Source: Paraburkholderia sp. NMBU_R16 (GTDB lineage: Bacteria > Pseudomonadota > Gammaproteobacteria > Burkholderiales > Burkholderiaceae). From it: a stretch of 64,000 nt of DNA. How positions within the stretch are numbered: position 1 is the stretch's first letter; every line of letters starts with the position of its first letter. Shown in pieces: positions 1-9,022 of the stretch. The notes under the pieces are model-generated. The model saw only the letters and a list, made by a program, of their open reading frames with translations. It was not told where the DNA came from and made no database searches. The position numbers were made by a program, and so were the translations under genes. The stretch lies in contig NZ_JAAAYE010000010.1 of the NCBI RefSeq assembly GCF_013282575.1, forward strand, positions 62,001 through 126,000. The letters are read 5' to 3'.

Positions 1-1
1 G

Positions 2-244
2 TTCCTGCGGGGCCGAGCCGACGATGGCGCGCCGTATGAGATCAGCGATCCGCTCGCCGCCCGGCTGACGCACGCCGCACTGGCCGCGGCAGATACCCCC
101 GAGGCGCTCGCCGACGGCTTGCTCGGCATCCGAGAGGTGTTTCCCGAAGCGCTCGCAGGCAACCGCGTCTTGCGGGATGCGCTAGTTCGAGCGCTGTCGG
201 TCCTTCGCGAAGGCGCACGCCACGCGATTCAGGCCTCGGCGTGA
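2..244 (+). CDS. Mannitol 2-dehydrogenase family protein, C-terminal fragment
   Basis: The window opens inside this gene; 80 residues and the TGA stop are visible. The fragment contains YEISDPLAARL followed by a helical tail (REVFPEALAGNRVLRDALVRAL). This matches the conserved end of the long-chain mannitol dehydrogenase/fructuronate reductase family, NAD-dependent cytoplasmic polyol oxidoreductases. Substrate cannot be judged from the tail (mannitol, arabinitol or a hexuronate derivative are possible). It converges with the thioredoxin gene downstream. The assignment rests on the family's typical C-terminal DPL motif only. Confidence 0.6.
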   Translation, partial: FLRGRADDGAPYEISDPLAARLTHAALAAADTPEALADGLLGIREVFPEALAGNRVLRDALVRALSVLREGARHAIQASA

Positions 245-321
245 ACGCCGGTGTCCACGCCTCTGGACGCAGACATCGGTTCGGCTCGACAACGTGGCCG
301 TCGAGCACGCGCAACAAGCCG

Positions 322-645
322 TCAATCGATTTGCGCAGCGGCTTCCTCGATGACGCTGGCATCCGACGGGCGCACGACGCGCGCGACCTCCGCACCGTCA
401 CGCAGGAAAATCAGCGTGGGCCAGAGCTTCACCTTGAATGAACGGCCGAGCGGCCGGCCCGGGCCGTCCTCGATCTTCAAATGGCGCACCTGCGCGCGCG
501 GTCGGAGCGACTGGGCAATCAGCGGCTGCGCCCGCTCGCAGTAGCCGCACCAGTCCGTGCCGAATTCCAGGACGGTCGGACCGACGAAAGCGTCGACTTC
601 GTCGCGCGTCGGCGGCGTTTTCGAATAGGCAGTATCGCGACTCAT
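322..645 (-). CDS. Thioredoxin family protein
   Basis: This is a 107-residue single-domain thioredoxin fold protein. The redox motif WCGYC sits about 34 residues in, after the strand PTVLEFGTDW. The cis-proline segment KLWPTLIFLRDG follows at the expected distance. WCGYC differs from the classical WCGPC, so reduction potential and partners may differ from thioredoxin 1. No signal peptide is seen, so it should be a cytoplasmic disulfide reductase. The second ATG (645) is preferred because GGGGA lies 6 nt before it; the first ATG at 651 has GGGGA almost touching it. Family is clear, specific substrate unknown. Confidence 0.85.
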   Translation of the reverse strand: MSRDTAYSKTPPTRDEVDAFVGPTVLEFGTDWCGYCERAQPLIAQSLRPRAQVRHLKIEDGPGRPLGRSFKVKLWPTLIFLRDGAEVARVVRPSDASVIEEAAAQID

Positions 646-671
646 GACCATTCCCCGTTACCGATGAAGGC

Positions 672-1244
672 TCAATGATGCGCGCGTGCCGCGCGCGTGT
701 GCGCGGCCTTTTTCGCCGCAGCTTTGCGGCCAGCCGCGCCCTTGGTGGCGGCGGCCTTCTTGGCCGCAGCCGAACGCACGGCCGCACCCTTGGTATGGGA
801 CGCCTTCTTGGCCGCGGCGGATCGGCTCGCCGCCGGGCGCTTCGCCGCTGCGGACTTGGCCTGCGCCGAAAGTGCACCGCGCGATGCGCTCTTTTTACCC
901 TCGTGTTTGAGCACGGCCGTCGTCGTGCGGGAACGCTTGGCAGTAGTCTCCTTGCTGGCCGACTTGCGCGCCGCGGCCGGGATTTGCCCCGCCTCGCGGT
1001 CCTTCTCGGCCTTCTTGCGCGTAGACTCGCTGGTCGCCCCCTTCTTCGGCGGCTTCAAGTCCACGCCCGCCCTGCGGGCCTTCGACAGTCCAATCGCCAC
1101 CGCTTGCTTCGTCGACTTCACGCCATGCTTGCCGGCGCGCACATGATCGATCTCTTCCTTCACGAATTCGCCGGCCTGCGTGCTCGGCGCTTTGCCCGCA
1201 CGCTTGTCGGCACGGGCACGCGAGAGGGTTTTCTTCTCAGGCAT
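672..1244 (-). CDS. Lysine/alanine-rich histone H1-like protein (DUF6496-type N-terminus)
   Basis: A 190-residue, strongly basic protein. The first ~75 residues form a compact conserved-looking block (GVKSTKQAVAIGLSKARRAGV) as in the DUF6496 family. The rest is low-complexity KKAA/RSAAAKK/TKGAAG repeats typical of bacterial histone H1-like tails, suggesting non-specific nucleic-acid binding. The start has GGGAG 8 nt upstream. It stands alone between the thioredoxin and a hypothetical gene. Families with this N-terminus are common in Burkholderiales; function is inferred from composition only. Confidence 0.75.
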   Translation of the reverse strand: MPEKKTLSRARADKRAGKAPSTQAGEFVKEEIDHVRAGKHGVKSTKQAVAIGLSKARRAGVDLKPPKKGATSESTRKKAEKDREAGQIPAAARKSASKETTAKRSRTTTAVLKHEGKKSASRGALSAQAKSAAAKRPAASRSAAAKKASHTKGAAVRSAAAKKAAATKGAAGRKAAAKKAAHTRAARAHH

Positions 1245-1399
1245 GGCAGTTCTCCCATGGATAGGTTGGGTTGCTTACTGCCGCGCAAGACCTGTGCCTC
1301 ACTTCCCGGAAGTCGTCGCTGCGGCCCCCCGCGCTCGACCCGCAAGCGCACGATGGTACCCGCGATGCCGTCGGCCAGGTGGCCGTGACGCCGATCGCC

Positions 1400-2080
1400 T
1401 CACGGCACCGCCGTTGCGCGCCGAAGATCGATCCATGCCACTTGCGGATAGGCCCGCGCCGCATAGTCTCGCAGCATCGCGGGCACGATACGCGCAGGAA
1501 CGAAAAGGCTTTGCCGCAACGACAACGAAAGCGCCACTGCAGTCTCGTCCGTCGCGGCGGGCGCCGCCTCCCCGGTCAGCACGACGGCGCGCACCGAGGT
1601 CGGCCGCCCCGGACGCAACCACGGCGACACCATGCCGGGCGCCATCCCGAACTCGATCAAAGGATCGCAGCCGGGCGGATTGATATGCAGCCGTTTGACG
1701 CTGGCACGAGCGAGCCCCAACCGTTCGGCCACCTCGCGCATGAGATCCCGGCTCAGCAATGGATCGCCGATGGCTGTGCACAGCAGCGTCGCCTCGCCCA
1801 AGCGCACCGTCACGGTCTTTTGCACTTGGGCCGGCGCGACGATGCGCTGCTTTTGCGCCGCACTGAATGACGGAGAATGGGACCGAACGAGAGGCTCGAC
1901 GCCGTAGCGAAGACAAAGCTCGAACATGAGCGCCACGCTTAGTCCGGGCAGCGCCGTGTCATCGAATCCCGACACGAACGCCGTACCGTCGCGCGGGCTC
2001 ACGCCCGTGGGTTCGGGCGTGCCTGGTCGAAAGCCCGGGGACGCTGAAAAGCACAATGGAAGATCCAGACCGCTCGTCAT
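1400..2080 (-). CDS. Hypothetical protein
   Basis: I do not recognise this 226-residue protein. The start at 2080 is chosen over the longer frame because GAGGG sits about 5 nt before the ATG. Composition is that of a soluble folded protein: a Pro/Gly/Ser-rich first 30 residues, then helices around LMREVAERLGLARASVKRL and a C-terminal segment VPAMLRDYAARAYPQVAWIDL. No signal peptide, membrane segment or known catalytic motif is visible. It is divergent from the dienelactone hydrolase gene. Frame reality is supported by length, RBS and codon-position GC bias. Confidence 0.5.
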   Translation of the reverse strand: MTSGLDLPLCFSASPGFRPGTPEPTGVSPRDGTAFVSGFDDTALPGLSVALMFELCLRYGVEPLVRSHSPSFSAAQKQRIVAPAQVQKTVTVRLGEATLLCTAIGDPLLSRDLMREVAERLGLARASVKRLHINPPGCDPLIEFGMAPGMVSPWLRPGRPTSVRAVVLTGEAAPAATDETAVALSLSLRQSLFVPARIVPAMLRDYAARAYPQVAWIDLRRATAVP

Positions 2081-2382
2081 GAAGCCCTCGTGCAATAGCA
2101 GGTTCGAACGCTTGCTCGGGGTCCGGCCTGACAATGTCGACCGCGTAACGATGCGGCCCGAACCGCGGCCTGGACGCCCGGAAACGATACCGGCGGCACC
2201 GTGGGCCAAACGCGTCGAAAATCGCGAAAACGTACATGTCGCGAGAGGAGGACTACGGCTTCATGTAGCGGCCGGCGCCCAACGCGCGCCGATGCTGCAA
2301 GGGTCTATTCACTCCCCCTAGAATGGAGGCTTCTTATCGAAGCATTCCACCTGTTCGTCGAAAGGGCCGAAAGGATACTGAC
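2081..2382. other. Divergent intergenic region
   Basis: This spacer separates the hypothetical gene from the dienelactone hydrolase gene and presumably holds both promoters. A good Shine-Dalgarno (GAGAGGAGG) near 2240 is followed by an ATG that meets TAG immediately, so it is not a gene. I see no convincing palindrome or regulator box. Confidence 0.3.
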
Positions 2383-3174
2383 ATGCGACTGCTGCGCCTC
2401 GTCCCGATGCTGCTGACAGCCCTCATCGCTTCGCCGGTGTTGGCGAAAATGGTCGTCAAACCCGTCGAATGGACGCTCGACGGTACGACGTTCGATAGCC
2501 GGCTCGTCTATGACGACGAATCGACGGCCAGGCGCCCGGGCCTCGTCATGGTGCCCAATTGGTTCGGGCTCAACGATATCGCCATCGAAAAGGCCAAGAA
2601 GATCGCCGGCAAGGACTACGTCATTCTGCTCACCGACATGTACGGCAAGGGAACACGCCCGAAAGGGGACGAAGAGGCCAAGACAGCAGTCACGCCGCTC
2701 TACAAGGACCGGGCCATGATGCGCAAACGCGTCTACAAAGCATTCGAACAGCTCGAGGCCGCCGCGGCCGGGGCTCCGATCGATCGCGCACGCCTCGCCG
2801 CCATCGGCTTTTGCTTCGGCGGCGCGGTCGTGCTCGATCTCGCGCGCAGCGGCGCCCCCGCGAAGGCCGTGGTCGCGTTTCATGGCGATCTGAGCACCGA
2901 CAACCCGGCCCTCGCCCGAAACATCAAGGCACGCGTGCTCGCCATGAACGGAGCCGATGATGCGTTCACCATGCCGGACGCCCCCAAATTCGTCGAAGCG
3001 ATGAAGCAAAGCCCGGCCGATTGGCAGTTTGTCGAGATCGGCCATGCCGTTCACTGCTTTACCGAAACCGAGGCAACGAGCCCTACGGGAATGTGCCGCT
3101 ATGACGCGAAAGTCGCGGCACGGTCCTATGCGATGATGCGCGAATGGCTCGCGCAGAGCTTCGCCTCGAACTGA
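2383..3174 (+). CDS. Exported dienelactone hydrolase family protein
   Basis: A 263-residue alpha/beta hydrolase. The start at 2383 is chosen because GAAAGGA precedes it and it exposes a signal peptide (MRLLRLVPMLLTALIASPVLA), indicating periplasmic location. The core shows PGLVMVPNWFG, the nucleophile elbow GFCFGG (Cys nucleophile, as in dienelactone hydrolases), an acid region MNGADDAFT and the catalytic His in EIGHAVHCF. Family members hydrolyse lactones or other esters; the true substrate is unknown. It is monocistronic by spacing. Confidence 0.8.
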   Translation: MRLLRLVPMLLTALIASPVLAKMVVKPVEWTLDGTTFDSRLVYDDESTARRPGLVMVPNWFGLNDIAIEKAKKIAGKDYVILLTDMYGKGTRPKGDEEAKTAVTPLYKDRAMMRKRVYKAFEQLEAAAAGAPIDRARLAAIGFCFGGAVVLDLARSGAPAKAVVAFHGDLSTDNPALARNIKARVLAMNGADDAFTMPDAPKFVEAMKQSPADWQFVEIGHAVHCFTETEATSPTGMCRYDAKVAARSYAMMREWLAQSFASN

Positions 3175-3591
3175 GCGCGCGGACTCAGCCTGCGAAGCAC
3201 TCGAGCGCTTCGTCGTACCGCTCGATAGATCGAGGCGGGGCTCGCATTCCCTACCCGGTCACCGCCTCGCTTACCCACCTCGCCGCCCCATTCGCAAATT
3301 CGCGATAGCAGGAGCGGATTCTGCGGAAACGGACGATTTCCCGCGTCCGAACCACGCCGTTTATGCGATTTGCACGAATTTGTGACCTCACGCCTGAACG
3401 CGATGCCAGAAAATCCCTACACCATGCGCAACCTATCCTTACTCGACAATCCGCCTGCGCCTATCGAACAACCGAGCGCATACGCGTAGCATGGTTCTCG
3501 AGCGGCAAAATCGATTTCTGTCGATGGCGCCGCCCGCGCGGGGCCACTCCGCGCGCCGCACTACCACTCGAACGGAAATGGGAGCCACGAC
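3175..3591. other. Intergenic region, no gene seen
   Basis: These 417 bases contain no open frame with a credible start and codon bias. A short inverted repeat (CGAAGC...GCTTCG) follows the hydrolase stop and could help termination. The later part is relatively A/T-rich and probably carries the promoter of the 75-residue gene. Confidence 0.35.
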
Positions 3592-3819
3592 ATGAACACG
3601 TCCTACGCCAGCAGCAGCTACGACGCTTGGGAATTGCCGCCCGAGGAGCGCGAACTGCGCCAGTGGATCACCGACTGGTATCAATCGGCAGTGAAAAGCG
3701 GCTATGTGGAACCCCCCTATGAGCTCGACAACGAGATGGCCGAACGTCTGGAAGGATTCTTTCGCTTTGGCCTGACCCCTGCGGAAGGCGCAAACGTGGT
3801 CTTTGGCACGCTACATTGA
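3592..3819 (+). CDS. Small hypothetical protein
   Basis: A 75-residue acidic protein with GGGAG upstream of the ATG. It contains LRQWITDWYQSAVKSGYVEPPYELD and a second helix EMAERLEGFFRFGLTPAEG. No membrane segment or metal motif is visible. I do not recognise a family. A short predicted protein of mixed helices next to a signalling gene is compatible with a regulatory or adaptor role, but nothing in sequence shows this. Confidence 0.55.
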   Translation: MNTSYASSSYDAWELPPEERELRQWITDWYQSAVKSGYVEPPYELDNEMAERLEGFFRFGLTPAEGANVVFGTLH

Positions 3820-3870
3820 CAGGAGAATCGGCCGGGGGCGAGCGTTCACCGCGGCGAGCCCCGGCCCCCG

Positions 3871-3894
3871 CCCCGCTTTTTGCGATAAGCGGGG
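3871..3894 (+). terminator. Hairpin, possible terminator
   Basis: Perfect 8-bp arms CCCCGCTT/AAGCGGGG with an 8-nt loop, about 50 nt after the small hypothetical gene. There is no strong T tract directly after it, so it may be a weak terminator or another RNA structure. Confidence 0.4.
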
Positions 3895-4087
3895 TCTACG
3901 TGTTTTCACCTACGCATGCCCGCTTGCCGCAATCCGCTATAAAGATTGGCGCCTCGCCTGCCGATAGCCAGATACGCCCTTTCGGCGAACGGCGAACGGC
4001 CGCTAATGACGCGTGCCGACCGGTTTCGATTCGTATCGGGAGCTAGGCCCCGCCCGCCACGCTCACGCGTGGCCGGCATGACGCGTC

Positions 4088-5875
4088 ATGAAAGACAAAC
4101 TACATTCCCGGATGCCAATGGGCCGGCGCTTCAATATCGGCGTCGCCTGCGCACTCGTGCCCGTTCTCTTGCTGTCCTATTTGCTGCTCAAGCATGAATG
4201 GATGGCATTTGAAGACGCGGACGCGGCGGTGCATCGTTTTCAGTCGTTCGACGCCACGCTGATCGCAATGGAGAAGATCTCCGCCGAGCGCGGTCCGATG
4301 AACGGCGTGCTCGGCGAAGATCTGCCCATCCCAGCTACACGCGCGGTTTTGCTCAAGCGTGCGCGCATCGAAAGCGACGAGCGGCTCAATCGCCTGCTCG
4401 ATACGCTGAGCCCGGACCAGTGCGCCACCTGCTCGGACGATTACGCGATCGTACGTCGGCTGAGAGGCGAGCTGTCGGCAGCACGCGTTCAGGTGGATCG
4501 CCTTGCGGCCATGCCGCGGGCGGCGCGCGACGACCGCGCGCTGGAGAACGCCCTTCATCGCATGTTCTCGATCGTCGACGGCTTCGGTCCCGTGACGGTC
4601 TCACAGACCTCGGCGGTTGCGCGCGGCGATCCCAACACCTTCAATTGCCTCATCATCGCGCGGCTGGCCGCCGACCTACGCGAACATGCGGGCCGGCTCG
4701 GCTCGCGCTTCACGAGCGCGCTGGCCATGCGGCGTCAGTTGACGATCGAGGAAAAGCTCGCGATCGCGCAAACGCACGGCCGCATCGATCAGGTACGCGC
4801 GCTCATCGATGCGCGCATGGTCGAGCATCCGTTGCTGAGCGCGGAAGCATTCGCCGCCGTCAACACCCGGTATTTCGGCGACGGCTTGCGCTATGTCGCC
4901 TCCGTTCAGGCGCTTGCCGATCGCCCGATCGGTGCGGGCATCTCCACGGGCCGCTTCGCCGAGGAGTATGTACCCACGATGAGACCGATCGTCGGGTTTC
5001 GCGACGCAGTCCTCGAGAAGGCGGCATCGGAAGTACAGCGCAACCGCCACGCCGCGCTGGTGGCCGCGGTTACCACGGCCGGCGGCGAAGCGCTGTTGCT
5101 GATTGCGCTCGGCTTGCTCATCGTCGGCTTCAGGCGTGACGTGGTCAGCCCTTTTGCAGAGGCCACCGCGGCCATCCAGGCCATCGCGGCGGGAAATTTC
5201 GATCATCCGGTACCGTGTTCGTTCAGCCGGGACGATATCCGCGTGATGTTCGATGCGCTGCGCGTCCTGAAAGAGAACGGTATCGAACGTGCCCGGCTCG
5301 AAACGGACCGCGCACGGCTGATCGACGAGTTGGCGACGATGGCCGAGACCGACCCGCTCACGCGGCTTTTGAACCGGCGCGCCTTCGAAGGGCGTGCCGG
5401 CGCGTTATGCCGGCAGCCCTACGATCCTTCGTCGCGCATCGCGCTGATCATGTTCGATATCGACTACTTCAAGCGCGTCAACGACACCTACGGTCATGTC
5501 GTCGGCGACGAAGCGCTGCGCAGGGTCGCCCAACTCTGCCAGAGTCACTTCGCGCGTTCGGATATCGTCGCGCGCATCGGCGGCGAGGAGTTTGCCGCGA
5601 TGACGCGCGTGCCGAGCGCCGAGGCCGCCCGCCAGATTGCCGAACGCATGCGGCAGGCTATCGCCCGGGCCGCCGTGGATACCGATTCAGGTACGTCCTG
5701 TCAACTGACCGCGAGCTTCGGCATTGCCGTCGCCACGGGAGCGGCCACTGAGCTCGAGGGGCTCCTCAAGCACGCCGATCAGATGCTCTACGAGGCGAAG
5801 GTGGCCGGGCGCAACCGGGTCATGGTGCAGCGTGGCGCAGAGGCCGGCGACACTGCCAAGGCAGCGGCGGGTTGA
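4088..5875 (+). CDS. Membrane diguanylate cyclase (GGDEF)
   Basis: A 595-residue inner-membrane signalling protein. A first membrane segment lies at about residues 14-33, followed by a large periplasmic sensor region. A second lies at about 330-350, then a HAMP-like linker and a GGDEF domain from about residue 415. The active-site motif is GGEEF (first Gly at residue 498), which supports cyclic-di-GMP synthesis from two GTP. The RxxD product-inhibition site expected five residues before it is not present (ARSD instead). The ligand of the periplasmic domain is unknown. It is convergent with the effector candidate at 5900-7090. Confidence 0.85.
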   Translation: MKDKLHSRMPMGRRFNIGVACALVPVLLLSYLLLKHEWMAFEDADAAVHRFQSFDATLIAMEKISAERGPMNGVLGEDLPIPATRAVLLKRARIESDERLNRLLDTLSPDQCATCSDDYAIVRRLRGELSAARVQVDRLAAMPRAARDDRALENALHRMFSIVDGFGPVTVSQTSAVARGDPNTFNCLIIARLAADLREHAGRLGSRFTSALAMRRQLTIEEKLAIAQTHGRIDQVRALIDARMVEHPLLSAEAFAAVNTRYFGDGLRYVASVQALADRPIGAGISTGRFAEEYVPTMRPIVGFRDAVLEKAASEVQRNRHAALVAAVTTAGGEALLLIALGLLIVGFRRDVVSPFAEATAAIQAIAAGNFDHPVPCSFSRDDIRVMFDALRVLKENGIERARLETDRARLIDELATMAETDPLTRLLNRRAFEGRAGALCRQPYDPSSRIALIMFDIDYFKRVNDTYGHVVGDEALRRVAQLCQSHFARSDIVARIGGEEFAAMTRVPSAEAARQIAERMRQAIARAAVDTDSGTSCQLTASFGIAVATGAATELEGLLKHADQMLYEAKVAGRNRVMVQRGAEAGDTAKAAAG

Positions 5876-5899
5876 CGATCGAATGCCGGCCTTGCGGCC

Positions 5900-7090
5900 C
5901 TACGCGCGTGGCAACTCGATCCGCAAAAGCGGCTCGCCGATGACGGTACCGTTCGGCCCCATTTCGTAGATCGACACGTACTTGACCGTGCCCCCGCCCT
6001 CCTCCGGCGGGGGCAGCTTCACACGCCGCAGATGATGCTCCGCCGCCCGGGTATTCGACGGCGGTTCCCACAGCTTGCCGTACGTCGAATGTGGATTGAA
6101 GCGGCTCCCGCTGTTGGCCGGCATGCCAATGCCGCCTTCGTTCACGTCCGGAATTTCCGCGAACCCCACGTAATAGAGATTGAACAGCACATCGAGATTG
6201 CCTGCCGCGAATTGCGCATCGATGAACGCATCGTCGATGATGCGCCCAGGCGGAGTGGTGACGAACATGACGGCAAAGTCCTTGAGCCCGACGATAAATG
6301 GGTTGGCGGCGGCGACCCACTGCCGGCGTTCAGCCTTGGTTGCGCCATAGAAGATTTCCACCATGCCCTCTTCATTGATACGGTGCTGCACGCCCCGTGC
6401 GACGAACTCAGTAATGCCCGCGCGCCGAACGATGTCCTTGCATCGGGCCAGCACCTCATCGCGGCGATCCATATCGATAGGAATCTGGTGAGCCGTTTGA
6501 TGGGCTCCATTGCCATGGCCGACGACGAACTGCGAACGATTCTCGAGCCGGGCACTACACTCCTTCACGTAGGCGTCCGACTCGTCATCGAAATCGAGGC
6601 TGACGTTCAGGACTCCATAGCGAACATCGAGACTCTCGTTGAGGCCGGACGATTCGGCCAGCTCAGCTAAAGTGGCATAACGACCACGCGCGATGGCCTG
6701 ACCGCACTCTTTTCCAACCTCGTTTGCATAGGCTTCGGCAAAACCTTGCATCGCTTCGGGCGATACATGCGATTGCGCGAACAAGCTACGTACGACTTCC
6801 GAGGCGCGCGGGGCGCTGCCGATATCTTGAAGGAACTTCCGCTGGCTGCGAGTGGCTTGGGTTAGGCCATCGTACGAAAAGGCGATCGCCCCGGGGGGCC
6901 TCCGCACAGGAAGGGGAACGCCTCCAGTAGCAGTCCCCCTGGGCGCCGGAGCCAGCTCGGCGAATCGGCCGGGCGACCGGGGCGATGGCCGAAGCGGCAG
7001 CGTCGCGTCCTGCTGGGACCCACCGGGGCTATCGTCGTTTGGGCGGTGCGGCCCGCCTGGCGGACGTACACCGTCGGAAGCCGAAACCAT
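5900..7090 (-). CDS. Probable type III secreted effector, function unknown
   Basis: A 396-residue soluble protein. The first 70 residues are rich in Pro, Gly, Ser and Arg with few acids, typical of T3SS export signals. A folded region follows with SQRKFLQDIGSAPRASEVV, a lone GKECGQ cysteine at residue 129, and a His-rich stretch near 191-201. The start has GGAGG 5 nt upstream. A perfect PIP box (TTCGT-N15-TTCGT) with a CATCGT -10 element 31 nt away sits just upstream, placing the gene in the HrpB regulon. The Cys/His arrangement faintly recalls the transglutaminase-like HopX/XopE/RipE1 effectors, but I cannot confirm that. Confidence 0.65.
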   Translation of the reverse strand: MVSASDGVRPPGGPHRPNDDSPGGSQQDATLPLRPSPRSPGRFAELAPAPRGTATGGVPLPVRRPPGAIAFSYDGLTQATRSQRKFLQDIGSAPRASEVVRSLFAQSHVSPEAMQGFAEAYANEVGKECGQAIARGRYATLAELAESSGLNESLDVRYGVLNVSLDFDDESDAYVKECSARLENRSQFVVGHGNGAHQTAHQIPIDMDRRDEVLARCKDIVRRAGITEFVARGVQHRINEEGMVEIFYGATKAERRQWVAAANPFIVGLKDFAVMFVTTPPGRIIDDAFIDAQFAAGNLDVLFNLYYVGFAEIPDVNEGGIGMPANSGSRFNPHSTYGKLWEPPSNTRAAEHHLRRVKLPPPEEGGGTVKYVSIYEMGPNGTVIGEPLLRIELPRA

Positions 7091-7131
7091 GAAAACCTCC
7101 AGGCATCGTCAGCGGTATTGTGCGAGCCCGT

Positions 7132-7193
7132 ACGATGCCCGATGCCGTCGGCGCGGATCGGTACGAAGACGAACCGCGATCCACACAGACGAA
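7132..7193 (-). promoter_or_regulatory. PIP/hrpII box promoter of the 5900-7090 gene
   Basis: Read on the minus strand: TTCGT at 7193-7189, 15 nt, TTCGT at 7173-7169, then 31 nt, then CATCGT (YANNRT) at 7137-7132. The -10 lies about 42 nt before the ATG. This is the full consensus of HrpB/HrpX-activated promoters. Confidence 0.8.
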
Positions 7194-7195
7194 CT

Positions 7196-9022
7196 TCATC
7201 GTCCGCGTCCCGCAGGCGCCTCGACCCATTCACGCGAATCGCATCGCCACAGCCCGGAAAACGGCCCCTCCGCGCGGGCCAGCCTGCCCGGCGCACCGCG
7301 TTCGACAATGCTGCCGGCGTCCATGACGAGGACTTCGTCGACGAGCTCGGTCAGCGCCGACAGCCGGTGCGTGATCAACAGCACGCTGCGTCCTTGCATC
7401 ACGGCCATGACGGTATGCAGCAGTGCCTGCTCCGTGATGCTGTCGAGCCCTTCCGTCGGTTCGTCGAGAACGAGAATCGGCGCGTCGAGCAACAGCGCGC
7501 GCGCAATCGCCAGACGACGTGCCTGCCCACCGGACAACCGTGCGCCTGCCTCGCCAATCTGCGTGTCGTAGCCTTGCGGCAGGTCCGTGATGAAATCGTG
7601 CAGCTGCGCGCTGCGGCATGCCGCCTCCAACGCCGCTTGATCGGCGTCGGGCCGCGCGATCAGCAGGTTGTCGCGAATGGTTGCGTTGAATAGATAAGTG
7701 TCTTGCGAGACGACGGCAATGCGTGCGCGCACGGATTCGCCCGCGCACTCGCGCAACTCGCGATCGCCAAGCCGGATGCTACCGGCCTGATAGTCCCAAA
7801 AGCGTAGCAGCACGTTGACCAGGCTCGATTTTCCCGCGCCGCTTGCGCCGACCACCGCGAGGCGACCGCACTCGGGCAACTCGAACGACACATTGCGCAA
7901 CGCCCAATCGTCGCCTTCCCGATATCGCATGAAGACGCCGTCGAACGCGAGCGCCGCGCCGCGCGGCAGGTGCGGCTCGGCGGGGTCGGCCACGGCAGGC
8001 GCCGCATCGACGAGCGCAAAAATGCGCCGGGCGGCCGCGAGACTCTGGCCGAGCATCTGCATGGCGAGCGGCAACGGCATCGCCGCTTCGAAGGCGGCCA
8101 ATACAAGCAGCGCCAACATCGCGAGATCGGCGGGCGGCAAGGCGCCGCGACTCACCGACGGAACGACGAGCACGAGCGTCGCCCACATCGCCAACGATGC
8201 GGCTACGATGAGCGTCGCTTGCGAAAGTGCATCGAGCCGGTTCACGGCGGCCTGCCTGGTGACGAGTTCCGCCGATAGCGCGTCGATGCGCTGCGCATAG
8301 CATGCCTCACCGCCGTAGACACGCAGTTCGGCCAAACCCTGCATGGTGTCGACGACCGCCTCGCGCATTTGCGCGCGCAGCGTCACGCATGCACGCGAAG
8401 GCTCGTTCGCGCGGGCGAGCAGACAGGCCGGCAGCACCACGCCGGCAAGCAGCAGGCAAACGAACAGCACGAGTGCCGCCGGCAGGCTGAAAACAGCCGT
8501 GGCGGCGATCAGGATCGATGCACCGACGGCGCCTACGATAATCGGCAGCAGAACCCGCAGATAAACGTGATCGAGACTATCGATATCGGACTGAATGCGG
8601 CTCAGGAGATCGGCGCTGCGCAGATCGACCAGGCGCGCCGGCGCAAGAGGCTCGATACGCGAGTAGAACCAGACGCGCAGCTGGGCCAGCAGCCGCAAAG
8701 TCGCATCGTGGGTGACGAGCCGTTCGATGTAACGGCCAAGCGTACGAACGATCGCGCAGGCGCGGATCGCCGCCGCGGGGGTGAAGTAGTCGAAAGCCGT
8801 CCGCGCGATACCCGCGAGCGCCATCGAGGCGATGAACCAACCCGAGAGCGCCATGAGGGTGACATTGGCAAGCAGTGTCGCGAGCGAGACGGCTGCACCG
8901 AGCGCCATCCGCTTCCAGTACGGACGAAACAGCAGAACGAGGCGGATGAAATCGGCGCGAGCCTCGTGTGCAAGACGCACGCGGGAATGCTTCAGCCGAT
9001 CGGGTCCCGGCGAGGCGCTCAC
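7196..9022 (-). CDS. cydC: CydC, thiol/glutathione exporter ABC subunit
   Basis: A 608-residue fused permease-ATPase. Six hydrophobic segments fill the first ~320 residues. The ATPase half has Walker A GASGAGKSS, signature LSGGQARR and Walker B ILVLDEPTEGLD. CydC pairs with CydD to export cysteine and glutathione to the periplasm, which is needed to assemble cytochrome bd. The GTG at 9022 is chosen because it overlaps the cydD stop as GTGA and has GGAG 8 nt upstream; an earlier TTG at 9037 is less likely. Divergent cydAB nearby strengthens the name. Confidence 0.9.
   Translation of the reverse strand: MSASPGPDRLKHSRVRLAHEARADFIRLVLLFRPYWKRMALGAAVSLATLLANVTLMALSGWFIASMALAGIARTAFDYFTPAAAIRACAIVRTLGRYIERLVTHDATLRLLAQLRVWFYSRIEPLAPARLVDLRSADLLSRIQSDIDSLDHVYLRVLLPIIVGAVGASILIAATAVFSLPAALVLFVCLLLAGVVLPACLLARANEPSRACVTLRAQMREAVVDTMQGLAELRVYGGEACYAQRIDALSAELVTRQAAVNRLDALSQATLIVAASLAMWATLVLVVPSVSRGALPPADLAMLALLVLAAFEAAMPLPLAMQMLGQSLAAARRIFALVDAAPAVADPAEPHLPRGAALAFDGVFMRYREGDDWALRNVSFELPECGRLAVVGASGAGKSSLVNVLLRFWDYQAGSIRLGDRELRECAGESVRARIAVVSQDTYLFNATIRDNLLIARPDADQAALEAACRSAQLHDFITDLPQGYDTQIGEAGARLSGGQARRLAIARALLLDAPILVLDEPTEGLDSITEQALLHTVMAVMQGRSVLLITHRLSALTELVDEVLVMDAGSIVERGAPGRLARAEGPFSGLWRCDSREWVEAPAGRGR

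Noticed and set aside
2305..3054. 249-codon minus-strand frame
   Set aside because: Antisense to the dienelactone hydrolase gene with signal peptide and catalytic motifs.
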